Origin: Bacillus sp. KH172YL63
GTDB taxonomy: Bacteria; Bacillota; Bacilli; Bacillales; Bacillaceae_B
Assembly: GCF_011398925.1 (NCBI RefSeq)
Contig: NZ_AP022842.1
Coordinates: 2,902,001-2,966,000 of the forward strand
Length of the DNA: 64,000 nucleotides
Direction: 5' to 3'
A model generated the notes under the pieces. That model did not search any database. It had not been told where the DNA came from and saw only the letters and a list, made by a program, of their open reading frames with translations. The position numbers and the translations under genes were made by a program. Below, one piece after another: positions 28,850-39,088 of this stretch. The number at the start of each line of letters is the position of its first letter. The first letter of the stretch is position 1.

Positions 28850-30221
28850 TTGCGTAACTTTCCGACTTTATTGCGTGAGATTCGCACTTTATTGCGTGAA
28901 AACTGGACTTTATTGCGTGAGTTTCAGCATTGATTGCGTAATTAACCTTTGACGCAATTATTCACCTTTATAACGTAACCGATAACCAGGTGCGCGATCC
29001 TCTTTCTTTAAAATAACCTTCCTATGGGTGACATTTTCTTTTCTCCATGTAGCCTTTTGGTCCCTGGCGCGAAGAATTCATTCTTCTATGCATCATTTTT
29101 CATCTTCAGAGCCTGATAACTCCTTTTTTAAGCTAACCGATATCCCTTCGAACGTGTCTATGACTCTCTATTGCGTAACTTTCCAACTTTATTGCGTGAG
29201 ATTCGCACTTTATTGCGTGAAAACCGGACTTCATTGCGTGAGTTTCAGCACTGATTGCGTAATTAACCTTTGACGCAATTATTCACCTTTATAACGTAAC
29301 CGATAACCATGTGCGCGATCCTCTTTCTTTAAAATAACCTTTCAACGGAGGACATTCTCTTTCCTCCGGTAACTTTTTGGCCCCTGACTCGTAGAATTCA
29401 CTCTTCATTGCATCATTTTTCATCTCAAAAGCCTGATTACTCCTTTTTTAAGCTAACCGATATCCCTTCGAACGCGTCTTTGACTTTCAATTGCGTAACT
29501 TCCCAACTTTATTGCGTGAGTTCAGCACTTTATTGCGTGAAAACTGGACTTCATTGCGTGAGTTTCAGCACTGATTGCGTAATTATCCTTTGACGCAATT
29601 ATTCACCTTTATAACATAACCGATAACCAGGTTCCCAATCCTCTTTCTTTAAAATAACCTTTCACCGGAGGACATTCTCTTTCCTCCGGTAACTTTTTGG
29701 CCCCTGACTCGTAGAATTCACTCTTCATTGCATCATTTTTCATCTCAAAAGCCTAAATACTCCTTTTTTAAGTTCTAAGTTATTCCTTTGCAGGTGTCTT
29801 TGACTCTTAATTGCGTAACTTTCCGATTTCATTGCGTGAGTTTAGCACTTTATTGCGTGAAAACTGGACTTTATTGCGTGAGTTTCAGCATTGATTGCGT
29901 AATTAAACTTTGACGCAATTATTCACCTCTATAACGTAACCGCTAAACAGGTGACCGTTCCTCTTTCTTTAAAATAACCTTCCTATAGGTGACATTTTCT
30001 TTTCTCCATGTAGCCTTTTGGTCCCTGGCGCGAAGAATTCCTTCTTCTATGCATCATTTTTCATCTTCAGAGCCTGATTACTCCTTTTTTAAGCTAACCG
30101 ATATCCCTTTGCACATGTCTTCCCCTCTCAATTGCGTAACTTCCCAACTTTATTGCGTGAGTTCAGCACTTTATTGCGTAAAAACTGGACTTTATTGCGC
30201 GACTTCCAACAATGATTGCGT
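28850..30221. repeat. Nested tandem repeat with 21-bp phased TTGCGT sites
   Basis: Five blocks each hold five direct sites at exactly 21-bp steps: from 28850, 29171, 29491, 29811 and 30132. In block 5 one site is TTGCGC. Blocks 1-4 close with an inverted ACGCAA 18 bp after the last direct site, and in blocks 1 and 2 a second inverted site (ACGTAA) follows 21 bp later. Blocks 2-5 are carried in four long repeats of 320-321 bp, marked by TCTTTCTTTA at 29001, 29322, 29642 and 29962. The first and fourth long units share one variant of the linker, the second and third another. Confidence 0.95.
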
Positions 30222-30274
30222 AATTACCCTTCAACCTCAACCAGCCCCTCCCCCAGCACAGCCAACCCCCAACC

Positions 30275-30312
30275 CAAAAAATAAGGCCCATTCACAAAAG
30301 TGAATGAGCCTT
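30275..30312 (-). terminator. Terminator of recO
   Basis: AAGGCCCATTCAC pairs with GTGAATGAGCCTT (one mismatch); on the minus strand it is followed by ATTTTTT. Confidence 0.85.
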
Positions 30313-30340
30313 CAAATATCACAAGCAGCATAAGTTCAAG

Positions 30341-31093
30341 TTAGAATAAGTCCTTCATGTTATCCATTTGATCAAGGAATCTTCTGGATTTTAGGGTTAG
30401 ACCTGAGTTTTCATCGTAATAAGTCCTGATTACCCGCTTCAATTGAAGTTTTGTTTCATCTTTCACCGATATGTTTCCGAGGCGGTTGATATCGAAATAA
30501 TAAAAGAGCCTGAGCAGTTTTACAGTGCCCTGGGATATCGGAAGATGATGAGGATCTTCATTTAGACAGCGATGACAGATGAATCCATTTTCTTTGAATG
30601 AGAAGGAGAATTCGCCATCGGTCTCCCCGCAAACTGCACATCCATTGAGATGAGGATAGAGCCCCATGACGGGGAGCATCTTCATTTCGAATATATGCAT
30701 CAGGATTTCGGGATCATAGTCTTCATTTAGGTAGGAAAGGGTTTTATATAATAATTCAAACAGGAATGGGTTCGGCTTGCGGTCCTCCGTCGATTTATCG
30801 AGGAGGTCGACGATGTATGTCGCATAGGCCGTCTTGAACAAGTCTTCCCTTACATGTCTGAGCGATTCGGCCATTTCTCCCTGTTGAAGGGTGCCGAGGC
30901 CGCTTCCTTTAATAAAAACGAAATACCCATATGTAAACAATTGTGAAATGGCGGATAGACGGCTATTAGGTTTTTTCGCCCCTCTAGCCATCAATCCAAT
31001 CTTTCCAAATTCCCGTGTATATATGGTGACAACTTTATTCGATTCACCGTAGTGATTCGTTCGAATGACGATTCCTTCACACTTCTGTAGCAT
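30341..31093 (-). CDS. recO: DNA repair protein RecO
   Basis: 250 residues. RecO loads RecA onto SSB-coated DNA together with RecR. An N-terminal OB-fold ([21 protein letters not shown]) is followed by a helical domain and a zinc site (CAVCGETDG ... ICHRC). ATG 31093 has GGAGG 7 nt upstream; the frame open to 31114 is not used. The yqzL-recO pair follows era, as in B. subtilis. Confidence 0.95.
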   Translation of the reverse strand: MLQKCEGIVIRTNHYGESNKVVTIYTREFGKIGLMARGAKKPNSRLSAISQLFTYGYFVFIKGSGLGTLQQGEMAESLRHVREDLFKTAYATYIVDLLDKSTEDRKPNPFLFELLYKTLSYLNEDYDPEILMHIFEMKMLPVMGLYPHLNGCAVCGETDGEFSFSFKENGFICHRCLNEDPHHLPISQGTVKLLRLFYYFDINRLGNISVKDETKLQLKRVIRTYYDENSGLTLKSRRFLDQMDNMKDLF

Positions 31094-31138
31094 ACAGCCA
31101 CCTCCCGCTATCAATCCACCCGGGTGATGACAAGCTTA

Positions 31139-31282
31139 TCACGTTAAAGGAAAATCAACTTCCGCTATTTCTTCCTCAAAGCTGAACGGATCTTCTGTCG
31201 TCTCCTTCTCAAGCTCTTTGAAAAGCAAATAGGTGTCGATGCTTCCCGTTTGCGAAAAAAACTTCCAAGTTAAGTCTAACAT
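31139..31282 (-). CDS. yqzL: Small protein YqzL
   Basis: 47 residues, MLDLTWKFFSQTGSIDTYLL followed by an acidic tail. It closely resembles B. subtilis YqzL (WKFFS.TG.IDTYLLFKE core), which also sits between era and recO. The ATG at 31282 follows AAAGGTGGG. Function unknown. Confidence 0.88.
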   Translation of the reverse strand: MLDLTWKFFSQTGSIDTYLLFKELEKETTEDPFSFEEEIAEVDFPLT

Positions 31283-31387
31283 CAAAAACCCACCTTTCTG
31301 GATTTAAACTAGCAAGACTTCATAAGCTTTCTTGTGATTAGAATGGACCTTTTCTCTTTTATTCATGTGGACTAAATATTGTTAATT

Positions 31388-32714
<1,327 letters not shown>

Positions 32715-32783
32715 TTAAACCCTTACATATTTATTTTACTACAACTTTCATAAAAGAAAATGGGCTGTTATCATTTTGTAATA

Positions 32784-32809
32784 AAATAGTTAGATAATTC
32801 TAACTATTT
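32784..32809. other. Palindrome upstream of cdd
   Basis: AAATAGTTAGA and TCTAACTATTT are perfect 11-bp inverted arms around TAAT, about 85 bp upstream of the cdd start. On the minus strand it is followed by a T-rich stretch, so a leader terminator is as possible as an operator. Confidence 0.6.
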
Positions 32810-32866
32810 ATCGATTTTAATTGTTGCTCCATATATTTTATACAAGTATAGAAACGTTTTCAAATG

Positions 32867-32920
32867 AATTAAAGGCTGCAGGCAAGAATTTTTAAAATTT
32901 CTTGCCTGCAGCCTTTAATT
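32867..32920. terminator. Long perfect hairpin downstream of dgkA
   Basis: Two 22-bp inverted arms (around GGCTGCAGGCAAG) with a 10-nt loop. There is no long T-run directly after it on the minus strand, but its place just past dgkA suggests a terminator or a 3'-end stabiliser. Confidence 0.75.
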
Positions 32921-32936
32921 TTGGCTTTTTTTACCC

Positions 32937-33323
32937 TTAATGAAGCAGATCAAGCAGCTTCGGGAGGAAGATGATCGCACCGACGAGAGCTGTGCATACG
33001 GCGAAGAGCAAGACAGCAGCAGAAGCCAGGTCCTTCGCAGCCTTCGCCAATGGATGATATTCCTCACTCGTCAGGTCGACTGCCTTTTCAATGGCGGTGT
33101 TCATTGTTTCCAGTGCCAGCACCATGAATACGAGGATGATGAGGATGGCCCATTCCAATACGGAGACCGAAAGGAGAAAAGCCGTCATGAAGACCGCTGC
33201 CCCAACAAATGAATGGATCCTGAAATTCTGCTCTGTCTTCCATACCGAACGGATGCCTTGTGCTGCATATCCGAAAGACTTAAAGAAGCGCGGAAAACCG
33301 AACCTAGTCTCTTTTGAGTCCAT
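32937..33323 (-). CDS. dgkA: Undecaprenol/diacylglycerol kinase family protein DgkA
   Basis: 128 residues starting [20 protein letters not shown]. Three membrane helices and the signature [17 protein letters not shown], followed by AKDLASAAV, identify the prokaryotic DAGK family. In B. subtilis this gene's product phosphorylates undecaprenol for lipid-carrier recycling. The start is ATG 33323 by homology, although the in-frame ATG 33329 has a better spaced AAAGGA. The longer frame to 33611 merely runs through ybeY. Overlaps ybeY by about 20 bp. Confidence 0.92.
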   Translation of the reverse strand: MDSKETRFGFPRFFKSFGYAAQGIRSVWKTEQNFRIHSFVGAAVFMTAFLLSVSVLEWAILIILVFMVLALETMNTAIEKAVDLTSEEYHPLAKAAKDLASAAVLLFAVCTALVGAIIFLPKLLDLLH

Positions 33324-33777
33324 ATTCATCCAGGATGTCCTTTTGTCTCTGGAACATTTCTTTCTCATCCTCTTCTTCCATGTGATCATAACCCAGCAAA
33401 TGAAGGAATCCATGAAGGGCGAGGAAGCCCAGTTCACGTGTGAAGGAATGATTGTATTCTTCCGCCTGCTCCTCTGCCCTGTCAGTTGATATGATGATGT
33501 CCCCCAGGACACGGGGGATCCCTTCTCCGATGATTTCCACTTCGTCCTCTCCCAATTCTTCGAGGGCGAATGAAATGACGTCGGTCGGTTGGTCTTTTTC
33601 TCTGTATTCACGGTTGATTTCCTGGATCCGTTCGTTCGTCACAAATGTGACAGACACTTCACTTTCAGCTTCGATATTCTCTTTCTCTGCTGCAAAGTTC
33701 AAGATGTTTTGAACCAGCTCCATATGCTCATCGGATAATTTTTCTGTTTCATCGATAAAGTCGATTAATAGTGTCAT
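33304..33777 (-). CDS. ybeY: Endoribonuclease YbeY
   Basis: 157 residues. The metal site [11 protein letters not shown] is the hallmark of this single-strand endoribonuclease, which matures the 3' end of 16S rRNA. AAGGAG precedes the ATG; it starts 2 bp after the pgpH stop. Confidence 0.96.
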   Translation of the reverse strand: MTLLIDFIDETEKLSDEHMELVQNILNFAAEKENIEAESEVSVTFVTNERIQEINREYREKDQPTDVISFALEELGEDEVEIIGEGIPRVLGDIIISTDRAEEQAEEYNHSFTRELGFLALHGFLHLLGYDHMEEEDEKEMFQRQKDILDEYGLKRD

Positions 33778-33779
33778 GT

Positions 33780-35939
33780 TTATTCTCCTTTTGCTTGAAG
33801 TTCAGGGTATTCAATCCTCGGATGGAAGATCCCGTTCAGCGTTTCACATAGCGTCCTTTTCACCGTCTCTAATTGCTTTAATGATATATCACATTCATTA
33901 AACTGACCGTCCTGCAAGCGGTCCTGCACGATTGAATGGACAAGTTGTTGAATCTCGGCTTGAGTCGGAGATTTCTTCGATCTGACGGCAGCTTCTACGC
34001 TGTCAGCGATGCTGATGATCGCCGCTTCCCTGCTCTGTGGCTTCGGACCGGGATAACGGTAATCCTCTTCTTTCACATCTTTCCCTTGTTCCTTCGCTTT
34101 ATAATAGAAGAATTTCAATAGGGTCGTGCCGTGATGCTGTTCCGCGATGTCGACGATTTCCTTTGGCAGCTTATGCTTCCGGAGCATTTCGGCACCATCT
34201 GAGGCATGACTAATAATAACATCCCTGCTCGTTTCAGGCGATACCCGATCATGGGGATTCCCCATGTTGAGTTGATTCTCGATGAAGAAGTGTGGCCGCT
34301 TTGACTTTCCGACATCATGATAATAGCATCCGACCCTCGCAAGCAGACCGTTTGCCCCAATCGATTCACAGGCGGCTTCCGCAAGATTCGCCACCATGAC
34401 ACTGTGATGATACGTACCCGGTGCATCGGTCAACAGCTTTTTGAGCAGCGGCTGTGTCGGGCTTGAAAGCTCCACAAGCCTCATGGATGATAGGATCCCG
34501 AATCCTGCTTCGAAGAACGGAAGAAACCCGATCGTCAAGATGGATGAGCCGATCCCCGACACTAAGGCGAACACGAGATAATACACATATTCACTCGTCG
34601 TATACGAAGTGCCGCTTAAGAGGATGAGAAACCCAAGTATCAGGACGTTTACAAGGGCTACGTAAATACCCGCACGAAGGATATTCGACCTTTGATTGCG
34701 GCTTACGAGGAACAGGATCCCTGAAACCCCGCTGAATAACGTGTAGATGGCAATTTCCATATCAATTGAACCGGAGAACTGCTGGTGAAACACGATGCTC
34801 GAACACGCTGCAAGGATGAACACCATCATCATTGCGATCCGCTCATTCAATAGGATCCGTAAGATCATTCCAGTGAACGCTGCCGGAAAGATGAATGCAA
34901 TATCATTGATTTCCATCTGATCGATCAAGCCCACGATCTTCATGATCAATAGTGAGATGACAAAGACGATGCTTGTTAATATTAAATAATTTTGTTTCCG
35001 TTCCTCGGTCACTTGAAGCGTGTAGAAGAAGTAGTACAGTGAGCTGATCAGCACAAGGACAAAAAGTCCGAGTCCGACTAGCGGCTTAAAGGAAAGTGCA
35101 TTTTCTACCATGCCAAGGGATTTGAGGATGCTGTATTTCTTAGGGGTGATCAATTCACCATCCTGAACGATGACGCCCCCTTCTATGATTTCCACATTCT
35201 GCACATTGGCTTCTGCCAGCTTTTTTAACTCATTGGTTTTTTCTGCATCATAAAACTGGGTCGGTTCGATCGATATCTTCCCAAGCTTCACGGCCGCATT
35301 CGACAGGTCGCCGTTAAAGGAGTAGTTGGTGATCCTTTGCTCGAGATTCAATTTCGCTTCATTCAGATCCTCTTCTTTGACCCCGTCTTCCATGATGATT
35401 TTCATCTGACTGGAAACAATTGTTTCCAGGCGGGACAAATCGTCTTCTGTCGCCGTGAGAAGGGAGGTTAATATGTCATCACTGAGGCTGTTCGTTACAC
35501 TGTTATTTTTTTCTTTCGGCAATTTATCTTTCAATCGCTTCAATTGTTCGTTGATGTCAGGCGTCTGGGAAGGCTTTAATTCCTCTGCGTCCCCGTCGCC
35601 GGCAGCAGTTTCCTTTTTCACTTCACTAACGCTTTCCATCAACGAGCGGAGCAACGACAGGGAGTTGTCAATCGCCCCTTCTTTCGGGGTATAGACATCT
35701 GCCACCTCAGCCTTTGCTTCCTGCTTTTTCTTGGTCGTAGCCTCTTCATCTATGAATTTCTTCGGGGCCCGGATCGTGGTAGGCGCCTCCTCGTACAGAT
35801 TGATATCCAGTGTTTTCGGCTTTACGTTCCCGTACAACACCCCGAAAACGATGATTCCTAGGAGAACAAATAAAAGATTGGTAAATAGCCGATAACTGAG
35901 AAAATTTCTGATTTTAAGAAGAAATGGGTGCGTTTGCAT
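33780..35939 (-). CDS. pgpH: HD-family membrane phosphodiesterase PgpH (YqfF)
   Basis: 719 residues. One N-terminal membrane helix, an extracellular 7TMR-HDED domain (~residues 45-270), about seven membrane helices, then a cytoplasmic HD domain ([14 protein letters not shown] ... [15 protein letters not shown] ... [11 protein letters not shown]). Members of this family hydrolyse cyclic di-AMP. ATG 35939 (MQTHPFLL) follows GGGGG; the frame from 35966 has no binding site. Confidence 0.93.
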   Translation of the reverse strand: MQTHPFLLKIRNFLSYRLFTNLLFVLLGIIVFGVLYGNVKPKTLDINLYEEAPTTIRAPKKFIDEEATTKKKQEAKAEVADVYTPKEGAIDNSLSLLRSLMESVSEVKKETAAGDGDAEELKPSQTPDINEQLKRLKDKLPKEKNNSVTNSLSDDILTSLLTATEDDLSRLETIVSSQMKIIMEDGVKEEDLNEAKLNLEQRITNYSFNGDLSNAAVKLGKISIEPTQFYDAEKTNELKKLAEANVQNVEIIEGGVIVQDGELITPKKYSILKSLGMVENALSFKPLVGLGLFVLVLISSLYYFFYTLQVTEERKQNYLILTSIVFVISLLIMKIVGLIDQMEINDIAFIFPAAFTGMILRILLNERIAMMMVFILAACSSIVFHQQFSGSIDMEIAIYTLFSGVSGILFLVSRNQRSNILRAGIYVALVNVLILGFLILLSGTSYTTSEYVYYLVFALVSGIGSSILTIGFLPFFEAGFGILSSMRLVELSSPTQPLLKKLLTDAPGTYHHSVMVANLAEAACESIGANGLLARVGCYYHDVGKSKRPHFFIENQLNMGNPHDRVSPETSRDVIISHASDGAEMLRKHKLPKEIVDIAEQHHGTTLLKFFYYKAKEQGKDVKEEDYRYPGPKPQSREAAIISIADSVEAAVRSKKSPTQAEIQQLVHSIVQDRLQDGQFNECDISLKQLETVKRTLCETLNGIFHPRIEYPELQAKGE

Positions 35940-36110
35940 AAAGAACCCCCTGTAAGAAATGGACAAATCATCGATATATGTAGCAATTATGTAAAATGAT
36001 AACAGTTTTTGTCTGAATTATCTATGTTTATGACAATAAAAAAGAATGACCCTTCCCACCGCCATGCCTTTTTAGGCTGGCTGTCATGGAATGGATCAAT
36101 CCTTTTGACT

Positions 36111-37070
36111 CTACATATCTATCTTTTCATAAGCATCGATGATTTTCGCGACCAGTGGATGACGGACGACATCCGCCTGATCAAGATAAATGAACGATAC
36201 GCCTTTGACATCTTTTAATATTCTTTCTGAAGTAATCAAGCCTGATTCGCTTCCTCTCGGTAAGTCCACCTGGGAGCGGTCTCCGGTTATGATCATCTTC
36301 GAATCAAATCCGAGTCGCGTCAGGAACATCTTCATCTGAGCCTTCGTTGTATTCTGCGCCTCATCAAGGATGACGAATGCATCGTCCAATGTCCGGCCCC
36401 TCATATATGCAAGGGGAGCGATCTCGATTGTGCCCCTTTCAATCAGGCGGGCCGTATGCTCTGCTCCGAGCACATCATGCAAAGCGTCGTAAAGAGGTCT
36501 TAGGTATGGATCAACCTTTTCCTTCAGATCACCAGGCAGGAATCCAAGACTTTCACCTGCTTCAACAGCCGGTCTCGTCAGGATGATTTTCTTTACCTGT
36601 CCATTCTTCAGGGCATGCACTGCCATCACTACCGCTAGATACGTCTTTCCTGTACCAGCAGGACCGATTCCGAACACCATATCGTGCTTTTTGATCGATT
36701 GGATATACTGTCGCTGCCCAAGGGTTTTTACCCTGATGGATTTGCCTTTGGCATTTTTCGTGATTTCTTCATTATACAAGTCTGTAAAATATTCAAGTGT
36801 TCCCTGCCGGCCCATTTCAATGGCATAATGGACATCCCTTTGGCCAATTGTGATGCCTTTTCGGATCACGGCTACAAGTCGATCAGAAATATCAAGAGCG
36901 AGCCTTACATCTTCATCTTTACCTGAAACCAGCAATTCTTCGCCTCTTGTTACGATTGAAACGTGTAATTCCTGTTCGATTAATTTTAGGTGAGAATCTG
37001 AAACGCCAAACAAAGCGATGGCTTCGTTAGGGTTTTCAAGTTGTAATTTCATTAAGATTTCATCTGACAT
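36111..37070 (-). CDS. phoH: PhoH-like ATPase (YqfE)
   Basis: 319 residues. An N-terminal KH-like part is followed by the PhoH P-loop domain with Walker A GPAGTGKTYLAV, RPAVEAGESLGFLPGDLKEKV and Walker B FVILDEAQNTT. The family is thought to act on RNA with YbeY, whose gene is two genes downstream. AAGGAG precedes the ATG; 3 bp after yqfD. Confidence 0.93.
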   Translation of the reverse strand: MSDEILMKLQLENPNEAIALFGVSDSHLKLIEQELHVSIVTRGEELLVSGKDEDVRLALDISDRLVAVIRKGITIGQRDVHYAIEMGRQGTLEYFTDLYNEEITKNAKGKSIRVKTLGQRQYIQSIKKHDMVFGIGPAGTGKTYLAVVMAVHALKNGQVKKIILTRPAVEAGESLGFLPGDLKEKVDPYLRPLYDALHDVLGAEHTARLIERGTIEIAPLAYMRGRTLDDAFVILDEAQNTTKAQMKMFLTRLGFDSKMIITGDRSQVDLPRGSESGLITSERILKDVKGVSFIYLDQADVVRHPLVAKIIDAYEKIDM

Positions 37071-37073
37071 TCG

Positions 37074-38261
37074 TTAGTCTCCTTGGATAATTGGTTGTCC
37101 TACAGCGATATTTTCAATAACTTTGTAATGAATGGTTACCCTAACTTTACCATTCTCGACCTTTTCTTGCAAAATTTTTTCACCCTGGATTTCCGCATCC
37201 TCTGGCAGTGACGATTCAAGATTACTTTTCGCAAGTTTTTTCGCTGCAAGGATTGCCTCATCTTTCGAATAGGCTCTTTCCACATCTTCTTTTTCTTTGA
37301 TGCTTCGGTCAATATAATGGACCGGCAACTCCCATTTAAGGAAGCGAAGATTCTTCTGGTTTTCTTCCATGACGGAATCTTTATAGTCAGGATTTCCAAA
37401 GCCCCAAATCGGCACGTTGAAAGAACCTATCCCCACATAATGTTTCCTTTTTTCATTACCGCTGAACACAGCAAATCGTGATTTAAGCGGCAGCTCAACG
37501 GTCGATTTGTACCAGGTTTCCCCCAGGATCTTCGCTTTTGCAGGCACCCCTTGTGGATCATCCTCGTTTCCGATGAGGCCTGACACGAGGAGCTGCCCCT
37601 TGCTTACATAATCATTCACATTCACCTGGGGATCCCCTTCTTCAACGAACATCTCGGTGATGATTGCCTTCTTTTTAGCCACGATATGTTGGATGCCTGT
37701 TGACTCTGAGGGTTCCGGAGCGTTCTTTTCGACCACTTGGAAATGAAAGGTTGTCCCCCGCAATTCCACACCGACCCAGGTGATATTATCCATCCTGTAC
37801 GACAGCTCCCGTTGAATGGTCTCCACATCCGGAAGGGAGAATTGCATCTTTCCTGTCGATACACCCATCTCCTCCAGCTCTTTCCTTATGCTATGCTCAG
37901 TCTGGGGAGACGCCCCTTTGACCTGGATGCCCCACACCATGTTTGACAAAAGGAATACGAGGACAAAGAAAGCCAGTCCACCTATCACGAATCCTGAGTT
38001 CTTCAAAGACCGTTTAAATAAGAACGGGACCCCTTGACCTCTTAGAAATGTCACTTTGCACTGAGATGCCCTGACGGCTCTTCGGAAGTTATGTACATCT
38101 TCTAAGGATAAGTAAAAAGTGATCGTTTCGGTGCCTGCCCTTTTTACGTTCCATATCGCAATACCCGCCCTGAGTAATTGGTTGATGACCCGCTCCACTG
38201 CTTTGCCTTCCATTTTCACAAATACTTTTCCCCTTAAAAAGGTAAACCATTGATTCTTCAA
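37074..38261 (-). CDS. yqfD: Sporulation protein YqfD
   Basis: 395 residues. Matches the YqfD/SpoIV-related family: a soluble N-terminal domain, one membrane helix (GFVIGGLAFFVLVFLLSNMV, near residues 90-110) and a large outer domain (ETWYKSTVELPLKSRFAVFS). In B. subtilis it is expressed in the mother cell under sigma-E. The start is TTG 38261 with AGGAGGG 6 nt upstream. Transcribed with yqfC. Confidence 0.92.
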   Translation of the reverse strand: MKNQWFTFLRGKVFVKMEGKAVERVINQLLRAGIAIWNVKRAGTETITFYLSLEDVHNFRRAVRASQCKVTFLRGQGVPFLFKRSLKNSGFVIGGLAFFVLVFLLSNMVWGIQVKGASPQTEHSIRKELEEMGVSTGKMQFSLPDVETIQRELSYRMDNITWVGVELRGTTFHFQVVEKNAPEPSESTGIQHIVAKKKAIITEMFVEEGDPQVNVNDYVSKGQLLVSGLIGNEDDPQGVPAKAKILGETWYKSTVELPLKSRFAVFSGNEKRKHYVGIGSFNVPIWGFGNPDYKDSVMEENQKNLRFLKWELPVHYIDRSIKEKEDVERAYSKDEAILAAKKLAKSNLESSLPEDAEIQGEKILQEKVENGKVRVTIHYKVIENIAVGQPIIQGD

Positions 38262-38272
38262 GTCCGTCCCTC

Positions 38273-38557
38273 CTATTGTTCTAAATAGACCACTTCTACA
38301 ATCTTGCCTTGAAGGAGAATTTCTTCTGGAAGAATCATCTTGATGACAAATTGTTCACCCTTTATCAACAGCTGTCCTTGTTTAAGCAGAAGCCGCACCT
38401 CCCGATCTGTGAACGTCAACAGACCACGGTGGTTTTCTATATAGATATGAATTTGTCCAATCATTGTGACGCGAGGAAGGTCCATCATGACATCTTCAGG
38501 TAAATCCATCTTCTGTGTCATCCATGTTCGCACCTGCTGCAGTAAGCTTTTCGCCAT
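38273..38557 (-). CDS. yqfC: Sporulation protein YqfC
   Basis: 94 residues from ATG 38557 (MAKSLLQQVRTWM). It has the YabP/YqfC-type domain (VTMIGQIHIYIENHRGLLTF ... IKMILPEEILLQGKIVEVVY). Partner of yqfD in the sigma-E regulon of B. subtilis. The ribosome binding site GGGGG lies inside the 3' arm of a terminator-like hairpin, an unusual arrangement. Confidence 0.9.
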   Translation of the reverse strand: MAKSLLQQVRTWMTQKMDLPEDVMMDLPRVTMIGQIHIYIENHRGLLTFTDREVRLLLKQGQLLIKGEQFVIKMILPEEILLQGKIVEVVYLEQ

Positions 38558-38564
38558 AAAAAAA

Positions 38565-38606
38565 GAACCCCCTTTCATCTCATATGTATGAAATGAAAAG
38601 GGGTTT
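38565..38606 (-). terminator. Terminator of yqfB that contains the yqfC ribosome binding site
   Basis: On the minus strand AACCCCTTTTCAT pairs over 13 bp (one G-U) with ATGAAAGGGGGTT, followed by CTTTTTTT and then the yqfC ATG. The GGGGG of the 3' arm is the only binding site for yqfC. The loop contains CATACATA, which resembles a sigma-E -10 box (CATACAnT). Confidence 0.8.
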
Positions 38607-38614
38607 CATCACTC

Positions 38615-39058
38615 TTATTTTCGATGAAGCGGTTTTTTTGAACGGGGCGGTCCGATCACTTCAGAGAAAATGAATCCTTTTACGATATCATCTTCATTGC
38701 TGAAATCGATGGAAAGCGGCGATCCCGTTTCCCGGATACGCTTTGCCCTTGACTGATGTGCTTTGAGCTTCCGGGCATATTCTTCTTCCTTTTTTTGAAG
38801 GCTTACACGCATCTCTGCTTCCTTCTTCTTTTCCTCAAACAGGCTTTGGATGGAAGTGGCACCTTCCTTGGAAGGCTTCTTGATTTCTCTTGATGAAAAC
38901 GTCGTGGCCCTTCCTTCCCTTTGTGTCTGAGGTGAAGCTTTCGGAGTAGCCGTCTGGATCGGCTTCTGCCTTACCGGTTTTTCCTTCTGTGATTCTTTCA
39001 TTTTATTGAAAATGGTCGAAATAATGCTGATCAGTATGATGATGATAAATGGTTCCAT
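38615..39058 (-). CDS. yqfB: Hypothetical protein YqfB
   Basis: 147 residues. A short N-terminal membrane anchor (FIIIILISIISTIF) is followed by a basic, low-complexity linker and a charged coiled coil (LFEEKKKEAEMRVSLQKKEE). Function unknown. AAAGGAG lies 9 nt upstream of the ATG. Downstream of floA, as yqfB is in B. subtilis. Confidence 0.78.
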   Translation of the reverse strand: MEPFIIIILISIISTIFNKMKESQKEKPVRQKPIQTATPKASPQTQREGRATTFSSREIKKPSKEGATSIQSLFEEKKKEAEMRVSLQKKEEEYARKLKAHQSRAKRIRETGSPLSIDFSNEDDIVKGFIFSEVIGPPRSKKPLHRK

Positions 39059-39088
39059 GGAGACAAACTCCTTTCACACGAGGGAGAA

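Larger units (their letters stand above)
28545..30340. other. Large gene-free region between glyS and recO
   Basis: 1.8 kb between convergent genes. After the glyS terminator comes ~220 bp of GT-rich sequence with no feature. Then come five blocks of phased TTGCGT sites embedded in 320-bp tandem repeats, and finally the recO terminator. I see no credible gene. Confidence 0.85.

Noticed and set aside
28850..30221. Possible CRISPR array
   Set aside because: Cores of 6-10 bp at a 21-bp period are far too short for CRISPR repeats and spacers, and there are no cas genes nearby.
29028..30303. Short open frames (29028-29273, 29408-29593, 29989-30303), two starting MTFSFLHVAFWSLARRI and all sharing LYCV-type heptads
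   Set aside because: The 21-bp period equals seven codons, so any open frame shows heptads. No ribosome binding sites, the frame is not kept in the unit at 29642, and the composition is unlike a protein.
32937..33611. 224-residue version of DgkA
   Set aside because: The first 96 codons are just the ybeY sequence read in another frame; family members start at MDSK.
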